Made by a program: the position numbers and the translations under genes. Positions 52,817 to 61,590 of a stretch of 64,000 nucleotides of DNA are shown one piece after another; position 1 is the first letter of the stretch, and every line of letters begins with the position of its first letter. The notes under the pieces are model-generated. The model did not search any database. It had not been told where the DNA came from and saw nothing but the letters and a program-made list of their open reading frames with translations. The stretch is from the NCBI GenBank assembly GCA_016177875.1, contig JACOUL010000044.1, positions 23,921 to 87,920 of the forward strand, given 5' to 3'. The DNA is from Burkholderiales bacterium. Lineage in GTDB: Bacteria > Pseudomonadota > Gammaproteobacteria > Burkholderiales > Burkholderiaceae_D.

Positions 52817-53494
52817 ATGAAGAAACGATGCTTGGCGATGCTTATAGCAATGATCGGACTCGCGGGTAGCGGCGCGGTGATGAGTGCAGAGAATAACTTC
52901 AGTGAAAGTACCGACCCGGCGCGCGCCGCTGACATTGAGCAGCGTGCACGCGACATCCAGGCTCGCCAGGACAGTTCATCTGCCGGCACCACGTCGGCTG
53001 GCGCAAGCGACGCCAGTTCGGATTCGGCAGCAGGCACAGGCGCCGATACGCCCAAGAAATCCAAGTCTAAAGCGCATGCCAAGAAAAAGAGCAAAGCGAA
53101 GCACAGCAAGAGCTCAGGTGCGTCCGGCAACACCACGTCCAGCGGCGCGTCATCCAGCACCGATTCCGGTTCGAGCGGCACAGGCGACACCACTCGCCGC
53201 GAGTCCGAAAGCGGCACCATGAATAGCGCACCGAGCACCGGCACCCCGAGTTCGGGTGCTGGCGATACGATGCGCGGAAGCAGCGGATCAAATACGGGCG
53301 GCGCTAGTTCCAGTAGCGGCACGGACAGCATGCCGTCATCCAATATGCCGCCTTCTAGCAGTTCGTCGTCCAATTCTTCTTCGAGCGATACCGGTTCGAG
53401 CAGCGGGATGACTTCCGGCGGTACGAATGCCACCGGCGTGGACACGAACCGTTCCCCCGGATCTGCCAGCCCGCCCGCCAGCGGTTCACGTTAA
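52817..53494 (+). CDS. Exported Ser/Gly/Thr-rich low-complexity protein
   Basis: The 225-aa protein has a signal peptide (MKKRCLAMLIAMIGLAGSG, cut near VMSAE) and a short charged region. A Lys-rich patch lies near residues 68-90 (KKSKSKAHAKKKSKAKHSK), followed by over 120 residues that are mostly Ser, Gly and Thr. AAGGAGA with proper spacing favours the ATG at 52817 over that at 52811. A strong terminator follows. It is likely disordered and at the cell surface or in the periplasm; no homologue is recognised. Confidence 0.75.
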   Translation: MKKRCLAMLIAMIGLAGSGAVMSAENNFSESTDPARAADIEQRARDIQARQDSSSAGTTSAGASDASSDSAAGTGADTPKKSKSKAHAKKKSKAKHSKSSGASGNTTSSGASSSTDSGSSGTGDTTRRESESGTMNSAPSTGTPSSGAGDTMRGSSGSNTGGASSSSGTDSMPSSNMPPSSSSSSNSSSSDTGSSSGMTSGGTNATGVDTNRSPGSASPPASGSR

Positions 53495-53515
53495 TTTCTC
53501 AAACTTTAATTCTTC

Positions 53516-53555
53516 GCCGTGCCCCCGGTTGCCGGGAGGCACGGCTGTTGTTTTT
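53516..53555 (+). terminator. Strong terminator after Ser/Gly-rich gene
   Basis: GCCGTGCC (53516-53523) and GGCACGGC (53538-53545), with inner CCCGG/CCGGG around TTG, form a 13-bp stem with one bulge, followed by TGTTGTTTTT. Confidence 0.85.
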
Positions 53556-53747
53556 CCGTTTTCGCTTTTAACCATCCGAATGGAGAGGAAAGCGCGATGT
53601 CGGCGCGAAAAAGTTCTTTGATTTATCGCAAGACAAAACTATTAGTTAAGGTTTCGTCTGAATTAGTAATAAAATAAACAATTTGTCTTGTCATTAAATT
53701 AACAATTCTCCCGCTGCGTGAACGGCGGGATTCGCTATCGTCGGCAC

Positions 53748-55979
53748 ATGCAACTGAAAAATTGGACCATCCACCGCCTTGTCTTAATCGGCTTTGCCGC
53801 CGTGGCAGTGACATTTGCCCTGCTTGGCGGCGCGGCATGGCATGGCATGACACGCTCGGTTGCCTTATCCAAGCAAATCGAGCATGGCAGCGAAATTCTG
53901 AGGGCGATAGAAAACATTAACGCGGCGCTGATGGATATGGCCGCCGCCAATCGGTTTTATATGATTAAACCGAGCGCGGAGCTGCTCGATCGCCGCGACA
54001 AAGCAGTCGATACGCTACGCACAGCCATTGTTCGCGCCAATGGCATGATGAAAGACGATCCGCGCCAGCAAGCCTTGATGCAGCGCCTCAACGGCATTTA
54101 TGCGGAACGCATCCAGCTCGTCGATTATTACACCGCCCTACGTATGCAAGAAGGCATCGCGGGCGTGCTTAAAAACTATGGCAAAACCGAGCCGGTGGAC
54201 AGCCGCTTCCAAGAAACGCTCCAACAACTGCGCTTGCATGAACTTGAATTGCTCCAGCTTCACCAAAATGAAGTTGAAGCGCGCATGCGCTCTGCGCAAG
54301 AGCGGGCCGTGCTTCTGCTGGGAATGTTGGCAGCCTTTCTCGTGGCGATTTATTGGCTCATCCATCGCAACATCAAACGAGATGAAACGCGGGCGGCGCT
54401 GGAAAAAAGCGAGGCGCTGCTCCGCCAGATTTTGGATCTTTTGCCGGTCGGCGTATTCGTCGCGGACCAGCATGGCAAACTCACTTTGATTAATCCCGCA
54501 GCCCATGAACTTTGGGGCACCTCCGATCAACTGGATGCCGGCCATTACAACTATCCTGCATGGCGGCTCGCCAGTGGCAAAAAAGTGCGTGCGGACGAAT
54601 ACGGCATCGTGCGCGCGTTCCGCGACGGCGAAATATCGCGCAATGAAGAATTCGAGATTCGGCGCGTCGACGGCGAGCGGCGGATTATCCGTAATTCAGC
54701 GATACCTTTGCGGGATAAACACACCCGAATTATTGGCGCCATTACGGTCAATATGGACGTCACCGACCTGAAACAAGCTGAGCAAGGCTTGAAGGCGGCG
54801 CATGACGCGCTGGAAGCGCGAGTGGCGATGCGCACGCGCGAACTGGTCGCCGCCAACGAACAACTCCGAACGCAAATCGAGGAGCGGCGGCGCATCGAAC
54901 AGGAATTGCGCCATATGCAAAGCACGCTTACGAACGCGCAGCGCATCGCCCATATCGGCAGCTGGGAACGCGATCTGCTCACCGATGAAGTCAGGTGGTC
55001 CGATGAAATATTCCGTATCTGCGGCTTACGTCCGGCTGAAGCGCTGCCAACCATGCGGCTCCTGTTCGACATCATCCACGCCGAGGACCGCGAAAGCGTG
55101 CATACCGCGATTACGGCTGCGCTGGAAAGCGGAACGAATTACAAGATGACCTATCGCATCGTGCGTTCAGACGGAATCGTTCGCCATGTACTTTCGCAAG
55201 CCGACATCGTCACTTCTCCCGAGGGCAAGCCGCTTCGCATGATCGGATCGCTGCTCGACATTACCGAACAAGTTCTGACCGAGGAATCCTTGCGTCAGCT
55301 GGCCGCACACCAGGAACAAGTCAAGGAAGAAGAACGCAAACGCATCGCGCGCGAGATTCATGACGAAATGGGGCAGAACCTGATGGTTCTGCGGATCGAC
55401 GTTTCCATGCTGTGCGCGCGCACCGCCGATACGCATCCTAAGCTACACGCCAAGGCGGAGATGATGCTGGCGACCATCGACAACACCATCAAGAGCCTGC
55501 GTGCCATCATCAACAATCTGCGTCCTGTCGTGCTCGACCTTGGACTATACGCGGCGATTCGATGGCAACTCAATGAATTCCAGCGGCGCGGCAATATCGA
55601 ATGCGAACTTTTGGCGGCGCAAGACGACCTTGACCGCGGATTAAATGAAGCGCAAACCGTTGCTCTGTTTCGCGTATTGCAAGAGTCGCTGACGAACGTG
55701 GCTCGTCACGCCAACGCGCACAATGTGTACATTTCTTTGCAGCGGGAGGATGGATTCTTAACCATGCGCATTTCCGACGACGGCGTGGGCATCTATCCCA
55801 ATGACCGCAGAAAGCCCAAGACCTTTGGATTGTTAGGCATGCGCGAACGCATCGCCGCGTTAGGCGGGTCCTTAACTTTAGACAGCACCGTCGGCCAGGG
55901 AACGGTCTTGACTCTCACGATTCCCTTACAAGCGGCCGAGCAAGCGGACATGAATGCATCGCAGCACTTGCAAGCGTAA
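53748..55979 (+). CDS. Sensor histidine kinase, CHASE3-like, PAS-PAS-HisKA_3
   Basis: The 743-aa kinase has a membrane helix at about 10-30, a helical periplasmic CHASE3-like sensor, a second helix at about 190-208, and two PAS domains (about 225-350 and 395-515). A NarX/LiaS-type dimerisation domain has His538 in REIHDEMGQNL. The ATPase part has ESLTNVARHA, SDDGVGI and FGLLGMRERI. No regulator with a LuxR-type HTH is adjacent. The start MQLKNWTIHR was chosen to put the helix at the N-terminus. Confidence 0.9.
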   Translation: MQLKNWTIHRLVLIGFAAVAVTFALLGGAAWHGMTRSVALSKQIEHGSEILRAIENINAALMDMAAANRFYMIKPSAELLDRRDKAVDTLRTAIVRANGMMKDDPRQQALMQRLNGIYAERIQLVDYYTALRMQEGIAGVLKNYGKTEPVDSRFQETLQQLRLHELELLQLHQNEVEARMRSAQERAVLLLGMLAAFLVAIYWLIHRNIKRDETRAALEKSEALLRQILDLLPVGVFVADQHGKLTLINPAAHELWGTSDQLDAGHYNYPAWRLASGKKVRADEYGIVRAFRDGEISRNEEFEIRRVDGERRIIRNSAIPLRDKHTRIIGAITVNMDVTDLKQAEQGLKAAHDALEARVAMRTRELVAANEQLRTQIEERRRIEQELRHMQSTLTNAQRIAHIGSWERDLLTDEVRWSDEIFRICGLRPAEALPTMRLLFDIIHAEDRESVHTAITAALESGTNYKMTYRIVRSDGIVRHVLSQADIVTSPEGKPLRMIGSLLDITEQVLTEESLRQLAAHQEQVKEEERKRIAREIHDEMGQNLMVLRIDVSMLCARTADTHPKLHAKAEMMLATIDNTIKSLRAIINNLRPVVLDLGLYAAIRWQLNEFQRRGNIECELLAAQDDLDRGLNEAQTVALFRVLQESLTNVARHANAHNVYISLQREDGFLTMRISDDGVGIYPNDRRKPKTFGLLGMRERIAALGGSLTLDSTVGQGTVLTLTIPLQAAEQADMNASQHLQA

Positions 55980-55989
55980 GCAGCCCGCC

Positions 55990-56733
55990 TTATCCGACAA
56001 TGCGTGCAACTAAGGGCAAATGGTCCGACGCCACGCGCGCCAATCTGCTCGCATGACGTCGGACATGCACCAAGCGATGGCGAGGTCGAATCCAAATGCG
56101 GTCCAAGGCAAAGATGGGCATGCGCGAAGGAAAAGTATTCGGTGCCGGCACCGATTCGAAATGCGAGATGAGCCAGCGTAATGGCCTTCCCCATACGAAC
56201 CACTCGTTGACGTCTCCCAGCAATACCACCGGCATTTGGTCGGTGTCGAACGCCTGCAAGAGTCTGCGGGTCTGGTCGCGCCGCTCTGCCGGTCGCAAAC
56301 CTAAATGCGTCGCTACCACGCGCAACGGGTGGCCGTGGCAATCGATGTCGGCGTCGAGCGCGCCGCGCGGCTCGCGATTGCCGAACGATAGATTGATTGC
56401 GCGCGTGGACACGATCGGATAGCGGCTCAACACCGCGTTCCCGTAACGCCGATAAGCAATATCGAAGGTCGCTGCTTCGGCCCCGTAAAATCCAGTGGCA
56501 TCGCGCAGCATGGTCAATACATCGGGAAAATTCAGGCCACCCAAAGGTACTTCTTGCAGGGCGACGATATCCGCGTCGATTTCATCGAGCACTTCCACGA
56601 TGCGATGCGGCGCGAAACGCCCATCGCAGCCGACCGCGCCGTGGATGTTGTACGTTACGATCGTCAACGGCCAGGGGTTCATGTCCGGCATGCCGGCGCG
56701 CAATTCAGGAGATTCCGGTACCGCTGTGTTCAT
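55990..56733 (-). CDS. Endonuclease/exonuclease/phosphatase family protein
   Basis: The 247-aa enzyme has the EEP motifs TYNIHGAVG, ALQEV, GDVNEW and SDHLPLVA, giving the metal and catalytic residues of DNase I-like phosphodiesterases. Its ATG overlaps the stop of the phospholipase D-VTT gene by four bases. That pairing is common in proteobacteria and suggests a membrane-lipid substrate rather than DNA. No signal peptide is seen. Confidence 0.88.
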   Translation of the reverse strand: MNTAVPESPELRAGMPDMNPWPLTIVTYNIHGAVGCDGRFAPHRIVEVLDEIDADIVALQEVPLGGLNFPDVLTMLRDATGFYGAEAATFDIAYRRYGNAVLSRYPIVSTRAINLSFGNREPRGALDADIDCHGHPLRVVATHLGLRPAERRDQTRRLLQAFDTDQMPVVLLGDVNEWFVWGRPLRWLISHFESVPAPNTFPSRMPIFALDRIWIRPRHRLVHVRRHASRLARVASDHLPLVARIVG

Positions 56734-58892
56734 GATGCCTTGGCTTTATTTGACATAGCGCGCTGCAAACCGACGCCGCCCGCAATCAACGCCAGCGCAA
56801 CCGAGGACAGCGTGACGGCTGCTCCCAGCGTAGGATGCCGCATCGCTTCAACCAGGTTATAGACAAAGGTGACGGTGATCACGGTTCCAGGCAGCATGCC
56901 GCATAAGGTGCCGAGAATAAAATCGCGAAAACGCAGGCGCACCGCGCCTGCCGCCGCATTGATCACGGCAAACGGTGCGACCGGCAATATGCGCACTACC
57001 AGCACGGTGAGAATGCCACGGCGAGCCATGCGTCGAATCAAAGGATCGATGCGCGGACCTAGAATCCTTCGTACGCCGTCGCATCCCACTCGATTGCCGA
57101 TCTGGTAGCTAAGCGCCGCACTCAAGAGCGAACCGACGATACTGTAGAGAGAGCCGGCAACCGGACCGAACACGATGCCGGTCACAGCGATTAACAACGT
57201 AACCGGCAACACCAATCCGGCGACGGCATAAATGGCGAGTACAGCCAAAGGTGTGGCCGGAAAGTGATCGAGCGTTCGTGAAAGCGCGGCAATCGATCCC
57301 AAGTTAATCCACGTATGCAAAGGCGTCGAGCGCCAGGCAAACGCCGCCAATGCCAACGCCACCGCGAACACGCCTAAACCGATTAAACGCCAAGGCAATG
57401 GACGGCGAGCACCGGTCGGCACCAATTGGGCAACCAGCTCTTCCGGATGCATAGGCTGTTCCGGATCGAACGGCGCAACGTCGGGAATCAGGGCATCCAG
57501 CTCAGGCGTCGTAACGGCATCGAATGCTTGCAATTTGCGTCCGGCGTGCGTCAACGTATCGATTGCCTGATGCAGACTCCCGCGACGACTTACCGCTTCA
57601 AGCACGTCTTGCGTCGACACACCTACATGTTCGGCGAGCAATCGGCTGCGCATCGCCGCGATTGCGTTACGGGTGCGTTCAATTTGTTGCGCGTTTCCGC
57701 ATGCTTCGATCACGAGATTGCATTCGGTGTCGAAGGCCATGGAGCGATTACTGAGATTCGCCGAACCGATCGAGAATAATTCATCGTCCATGGCGAACAC
57801 TTTGCTGTGCACGTTTAAGCAGCCGTCGTCCGCGTGCGGCAGTCGCGGAGAATAAAGACGATAGCGGCGATGGATATCCGCCTCCTTTAAACGGCTATGC
57901 ACGCGCGCGCGCAACACGCCCATGGTGGCGTCCTCTAACCAGCCGCTCTGGGAAAACGGCGATATCACTGCCAACTCGGGGCCGGCATCATCGCGCAAGC
58001 GCTCCGCAAGCGCCTTGCCGAGCAAGTCCGACGTGAAATACTGATTCTCGAAGAATAACCGCTGCCGTGCGCCGGCGATGACATCGAGATGCAGCTGGCG
58101 TACTTCGTAAATTCCGTCCCGATCTTCGAAGGCTGGCGCAGTGCGCGCGATGCCTACATCTGTGTCGATCAAATCGGGCACAACATCGCGCGGCCATAGA
58201 TCTTCCTCGGCGGATCGAAGCGCGACTGCATTGCGGCCGGTCGCTTGTTTCCAGCGAATGCGGCAGAGTTCGCCCAAGGCACGCGCGCAATCGCCGTCGA
58301 CCATGGCTTGTACGTCATGGAAAGGTCCATAGGGTTTGCCGGCAGCGTCACAGCGCAAAGGCTGTTCCTGCGCGTGCTGCGGCGTATCCCAACGGCAGCG
58401 AGTCAAATCCAATCCGCCGACAAAAGCCAGGGCATCGTCGACCACGACAATTTTCTGATGATGCGAAGCGCCGACCGGATGATGTCCATCCATGCAAAAT
58501 GCCAAACGGCGGTGGGTGCGCCAACCCAGGCGATACACCGGCAACCATTCCCGCTCCAATGCATACAGCATGGCAAAGTCCCAGTTGAGCACATAGGCGC
58601 GCAAATGCGGCCGAGAGGAAACCACCGCATGCAAAAAATCGCCAAGCGGCTCGGGATAACCGTCATTGGCGCCGCTCGGCACTAAGCGCATGCGGCTATC
58701 GATATCCCAGGACAAAATAAAAATGCTATGGCGCGCTCGGCGCAGGGCGAAACGCACAGCGCGAAAATAGGCATCGGCATCCACCAGCATGGCAAAGCGG
58801 TTCGCATGCTCGATACGCCAGCAATTGTGCCCGCGCTGCAAAATGCGCGGGCCGGCTTCTGCGTGGTCATCCGACATGCCATTGGAAAACAT
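56730..58892 (-). CDS. Phospholipase D/cardiolipin-synthase-like protein fused to a VTT (DedA-like) membrane domain
   Basis: The 720-aa protein has two HKD motifs, HHQKIVVVDD at about 138 and VHSKVFAMDDE at about 365, forming one phosphatidyltransferase/phospholipase active site. A C-terminal VTT/SNARE-associated domain of about six membrane helices (500-715) includes GIVFGPVAGSLYSIVG and VRILPVAPFAVINAAAG. GGAG precedes the ATG. The fusion joins a lipid-head-group enzyme to a putative lipid scramblase-type domain. With the coupled EEP protein it probably remodels phospholipids. Confidence 0.9.
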   Translation of the reverse strand: MFSNGMSDDHAEAGPRILQRGHNCWRIEHANRFAMLVDADAYFRAVRFALRRARHSIFILSWDIDSRMRLVPSGANDGYPEPLGDFLHAVVSSRPHLRAYVLNWDFAMLYALEREWLPVYRLGWRTHRRLAFCMDGHHPVGASHHQKIVVVDDALAFVGGLDLTRCRWDTPQHAQEQPLRCDAAGKPYGPFHDVQAMVDGDCARALGELCRIRWKQATGRNAVALRSAEEDLWPRDVVPDLIDTDVGIARTAPAFEDRDGIYEVRQLHLDVIAGARQRLFFENQYFTSDLLGKALAERLRDDAGPELAVISPFSQSGWLEDATMGVLRARVHSRLKEADIHRRYRLYSPRLPHADDGCLNVHSKVFAMDDELFSIGSANLSNRSMAFDTECNLVIEACGNAQQIERTRNAIAAMRSRLLAEHVGVSTQDVLEAVSRRGSLHQAIDTLTHAGRKLQAFDAVTTPELDALIPDVAPFDPEQPMHPEELVAQLVPTGARRPLPWRLIGLGVFAVALALAAFAWRSTPLHTWINLGSIAALSRTLDHFPATPLAVLAIYAVAGLVLPVTLLIAVTGIVFGPVAGSLYSIVGSLLSAALSYQIGNRVGCDGVRRILGPRIDPLIRRMARRGILTVLVVRILPVAPFAVINAAAGAVRLRFRDFILGTLCGMLPGTVITVTFVYNLVEAMRHPTLGAAVTLSSVALALIAGGVGLQRAMSNKAKAS

Positions 58893-59216
58893 GCGCGCTC
58901 CGGGAATTTTTTATTCGACGCATAGGAGTGCAGATGGTTTCTAGAGCAATCCCCTTAAGAGCTGTAGGGGCTTGGTGAGATTTAACAATTCGTTTCGGCT
59001 CTTTTGAGAAATAGCAAAGCTATAATGCGGTCCGATTCTACAATTTGATTGCTTTGCTGAAAGCACGCTGGATCATCGCTTTCATGGATGGAATCACAAA
59101 CGCCCGCAATCTCCTCCCTATTTGCAGTGCACGGCTGATGTCGTGCTACCGACTCTATTTCGGGCGACGTCAAGTTAATTCGTTCCATGGTGCACTCTTT
59201 AACGCAGAGGTAACGC
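58893..59216. other. 324-base gap between PLD-VTT and esterase genes
   Basis: A divergent promoter region. I see no convincing gene; a 68-codon minus-strand frame starting at 59188 lacks a ribosome-binding site and homology. TATAAT-like sequence at 59021-59026 could be a promoter for the esterase gene. Confidence 0.5.
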
Positions 59217-60518
59217 ATGCATTACGTCATTCAACGTTGGACGCATTCATTGTGCGCCGTCATTTTTTTCGTGCTGAGCTGCCATGCCGCCGCTGGAGCC
59301 TTACCGCGCTTTAACGCCGATCCGGTGCAAGTCACTGTCTCCGGCATTTCTTCCGGCGGAGCAATGGCGGTGCAAGCCCATGTCGCTTATTCCGGCACGT
59401 TTAAAGGCGCCGCCATTTTTGCCGGTGCGGCTTATTACTGTGCGCAGGGCAATTTGGCTTACGCAACCGCACGCTGCATGGAACCGCTCAGCAGCTTGGA
59501 AATTCCGGTGGCGGAATTAGCCAGCACGACACGGCTGTGGGCCAGCCAAGGCTTCGTCGACAATACCGCTTACCTGGCCAACAGCAAGGTCTATCTGTTT
59601 AGCGGCACGCTCGATCAAACCGTGCGCCAGCCCGGCATGGATGCACTGCGCGACTATTATCTGAACTTCGTCAATCCATCCAACATCGTCTATAACAATC
59701 AAACTGCAGCGGGACACGGCTGGATTTCGCTGTTGGGTCCGGTGCTATGCGCCGCCCAGCAATCGCCTTACGTTAACAACTGCAACCTCGATCCGCAGCA
59801 AACCTTCTTTTCAATGTTTTACGGCCAGCTCAATGCTAAGCAAACTGGCCAATTGAGCGGGCAATTCACTGCGGTCGATCAAACCGAATTCGTCGACGAC
59901 CGCAATCCGAATCTGCACGGCTTGGATACCAATGCCTGGCTGTATGTGCCGGCGTCGTGCGCGCGCGGCGAACTATGCCGCGTGCATGTGTCCTATCACG
60001 GCTGCAATCAGTCGTTCAACAAAATCGGTGACCAGTTCATCCGCATGTCGGGCTTGAATGAATGGGCCGACACCAACAATATCATCGTGCTGTACCCTCA
60101 AGTCTTTCCTTCTCTAGTCGGCCCGGTCAATGGGCAAGGATGCTGGGATTGGTGGGGCTATGACGATCCCGACTACGCCAAAAAGAGCGGACGCCAGCTG
60201 TTAATGACCAAGCGCATGGTGGATCGCATTACCAGCGGTTATGCGCCGGTGGCGGCGCCGCAAAATCTGCAAGCAGCCCACGTCTCAACGATGTCCGTCA
60301 AGCTGCGCTGGAGCCCGGTAAACAACGCCACCGGCTACAAGATTTATCGTGACGGCATGCTGGTCGGATCCACCAGCATCAGCAGCAACAACTATGGAAC
60401 GGTGTTCGTGAATACCGGCCTGATGCCGGGCACCGCCTATACCTATACGGTGCGTGCGCTCGCCGGCAACGGCAATGTCGGTCCCGCTTCAGCAAGCCTG
60501 ACCGTCAGTACCCGTTAA
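59217..60518 (+). CDS. Exported PHB-depolymerase-like esterase with FN3 domain
   Basis: The 433-aa secreted protein has a signal peptide ending HAAAG, a lipase box GISSGG with Ser45, and disulfide-forming cysteines. The catalytic domain is of the polyhydroxybutyrate depolymerase/feruloyl-esterase-like group (SYHGCNQSFNKIGDQF, GCWDWWGYDDPDYAKKSG). A fibronectin-III domain occupies about 343-433. GCAGAGG precedes the ATG. Its stop shares bases with the convergent kinase's stop. The substrate may be extracellular short-chain polyhydroxyalkanoate; this is family inference. Confidence 0.85.
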   Translation: MHYVIQRWTHSLCAVIFFVLSCHAAAGALPRFNADPVQVTVSGISSGGAMAVQAHVAYSGTFKGAAIFAGAAYYCAQGNLAYATARCMEPLSSLEIPVAELASTTRLWASQGFVDNTAYLANSKVYLFSGTLDQTVRQPGMDALRDYYLNFVNPSNIVYNNQTAAGHGWISLLGPVLCAAQQSPYVNNCNLDPQQTFFSMFYGQLNAKQTGQLSGQFTAVDQTEFVDDRNPNLHGLDTNAWLYVPASCARGELCRVHVSYHGCNQSFNKIGDQFIRMSGLNEWADTNNIIVLYPQVFPSLVGPVNGQGCWDWWGYDDPDYAKKSGRQLLMTKRMVDRITSGYAPVAAPQNLQAAHVSTMSVKLRWSPVNNATGYKIYRDGMLVGSTSISSNNYGTVFVNTGLMPGTAYTYTVRALAGNGNVGPASASLTVSTR

Positions 60519-61399
60519 AGCATTTGCCGCTGCCTGCCGGAAGCGGCGGGCAGCGGCAACGCCACTGTCAGCGCCAAGCCTTTTCCCTTGCCGGTTTCGA
60601 TCATGAATTCGCCGCCAAAGGCGCTTACCCGTTCTTGAATCCCCAGCAATCCGAAGGCGTTCGCCTTCCGGCGACACCCTGGAAAATCTCCCACGCCATT
60701 GTCGGCCACGCGCAGATACAAGTGTGAATTGTCGCCATGCAAACGTATATCGACACGGTCGGCCCGCGCATGGCGCAACACGTTGTTGAGCGATTCCTGC
60801 AAGATGCGCAGCACCGCCAAAGCACGCGCGTCATCGAGCGCGAACTCGTTGCGATCGGTTTCCAAGGCGCACACAATACCGCTGCGGCGCTCAAATTCTT
60901 TAAGCTGCCATTCGATAGTCGCTACCAAGCCCAAATCGAGCAACGCCGGACGCAGATTGTTGATGATGGTGCGCACGTTTTTAATCATGCTATCGATGTT
61001 GTCCAGCGCAGAGTGGACTGTGGCGGTCACTTTCGAATTACGCTCGCCGGCGGCAGCTTGCATCATCAAGACGTCGATGCGCAAAGCCATCAAATTTTGT
61101 CCGAGCTGATCGTGCAATTCACGGGCGATGCGTTTGCGTTCATCTTCAATGATGCGCTCGGTATGCTGGCCAAGCTGCCGCAATTGCTGTTGCGACTCTT
61201 GCAGCGCACGTTCGGCCCGCTTGCGCTCGGCAATTTCAGCGGTCAAAGCATCGTTGCTTTTTTGCAGTTGCACCGAATAACCGAGTAAGGCCAATTCGAC
61301 ATCGTTAGCGCGCAGAATGGATCCTTTCGGTATCGTGCGCCGCGTCTCGGTTGCGTTCTCTAAGTACTCGAGCAATTCCTGTTCGGGCAATTTCGACAT
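60515..61399 (-). CDS. Cytosolic sensor histidine kinase, HisKA_3 type
   Basis: The 294-aa kinase has no membrane helix. A coiled coil (about 40-85) leads to the H-box RELHDQLGQNL with His95 and an ATPase domain with ESLNNVLRHA, VADNGVGD and FGLLGIQERV. Its catalytic half is clearly related to the kinase at 53.7 kb (shared INNLRP and LDLGL blocks). ATG 61399 was chosen; a GTG at 61438 would add 13 residues. It presumably needs a separate sensor protein; no cognate regulator adjoins. Confidence 0.85.
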   Translation of the reverse strand: MSKLPEQELLEYLENATETRRTIPKGSILRANDVELALLGYSVQLQKSNDALTAEIAERKRAERALQESQQQLRQLGQHTERIIEDERKRIARELHDQLGQNLMALRIDVLMMQAAAGERNSKVTATVHSALDNIDSMIKNVRTIINNLRPALLDLGLVATIEWQLKEFERRSGIVCALETDRNEFALDDARALAVLRILQESLNNVLRHARADRVDIRLHGDNSHLYLRVADNGVGDFPGCRRKANAFGLLGIQERVSAFGGEFMIETGKGKGLALTVALPLPAASGRQRQML

Positions 61400-61590
61400 G
61401 GCAGCGTAAAGGCCTCCTGAATTTCGTTGAGACTGCACGTAGGCCTAGATGGTTGCACGCACCGTATCGCCTTCTGTCCTTTGTTAAATGCTGTGTCTTA
61501 GAGGGATTTCACAGGCTGCGCGGTCGGCCCACATTCTTTCTGTGTAATAATCGTTCATGCCCTTTCTGTGCTTGGCCGAGGCTTGACCCA

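Noticed and set aside
52552..53445. 297-codon minus-strand frame opposite the Ser/Gly-rich gene
   Set aside because: It mirrors the low-complexity Ser/Gly codons of the plus-strand gene, which has a signal peptide, ribosome-binding site and terminator.
58982..59218. 78-codon minus-strand frame before the esterase gene
   Set aside because: No ribosome-binding site or homology; it lies in the expected promoter region.
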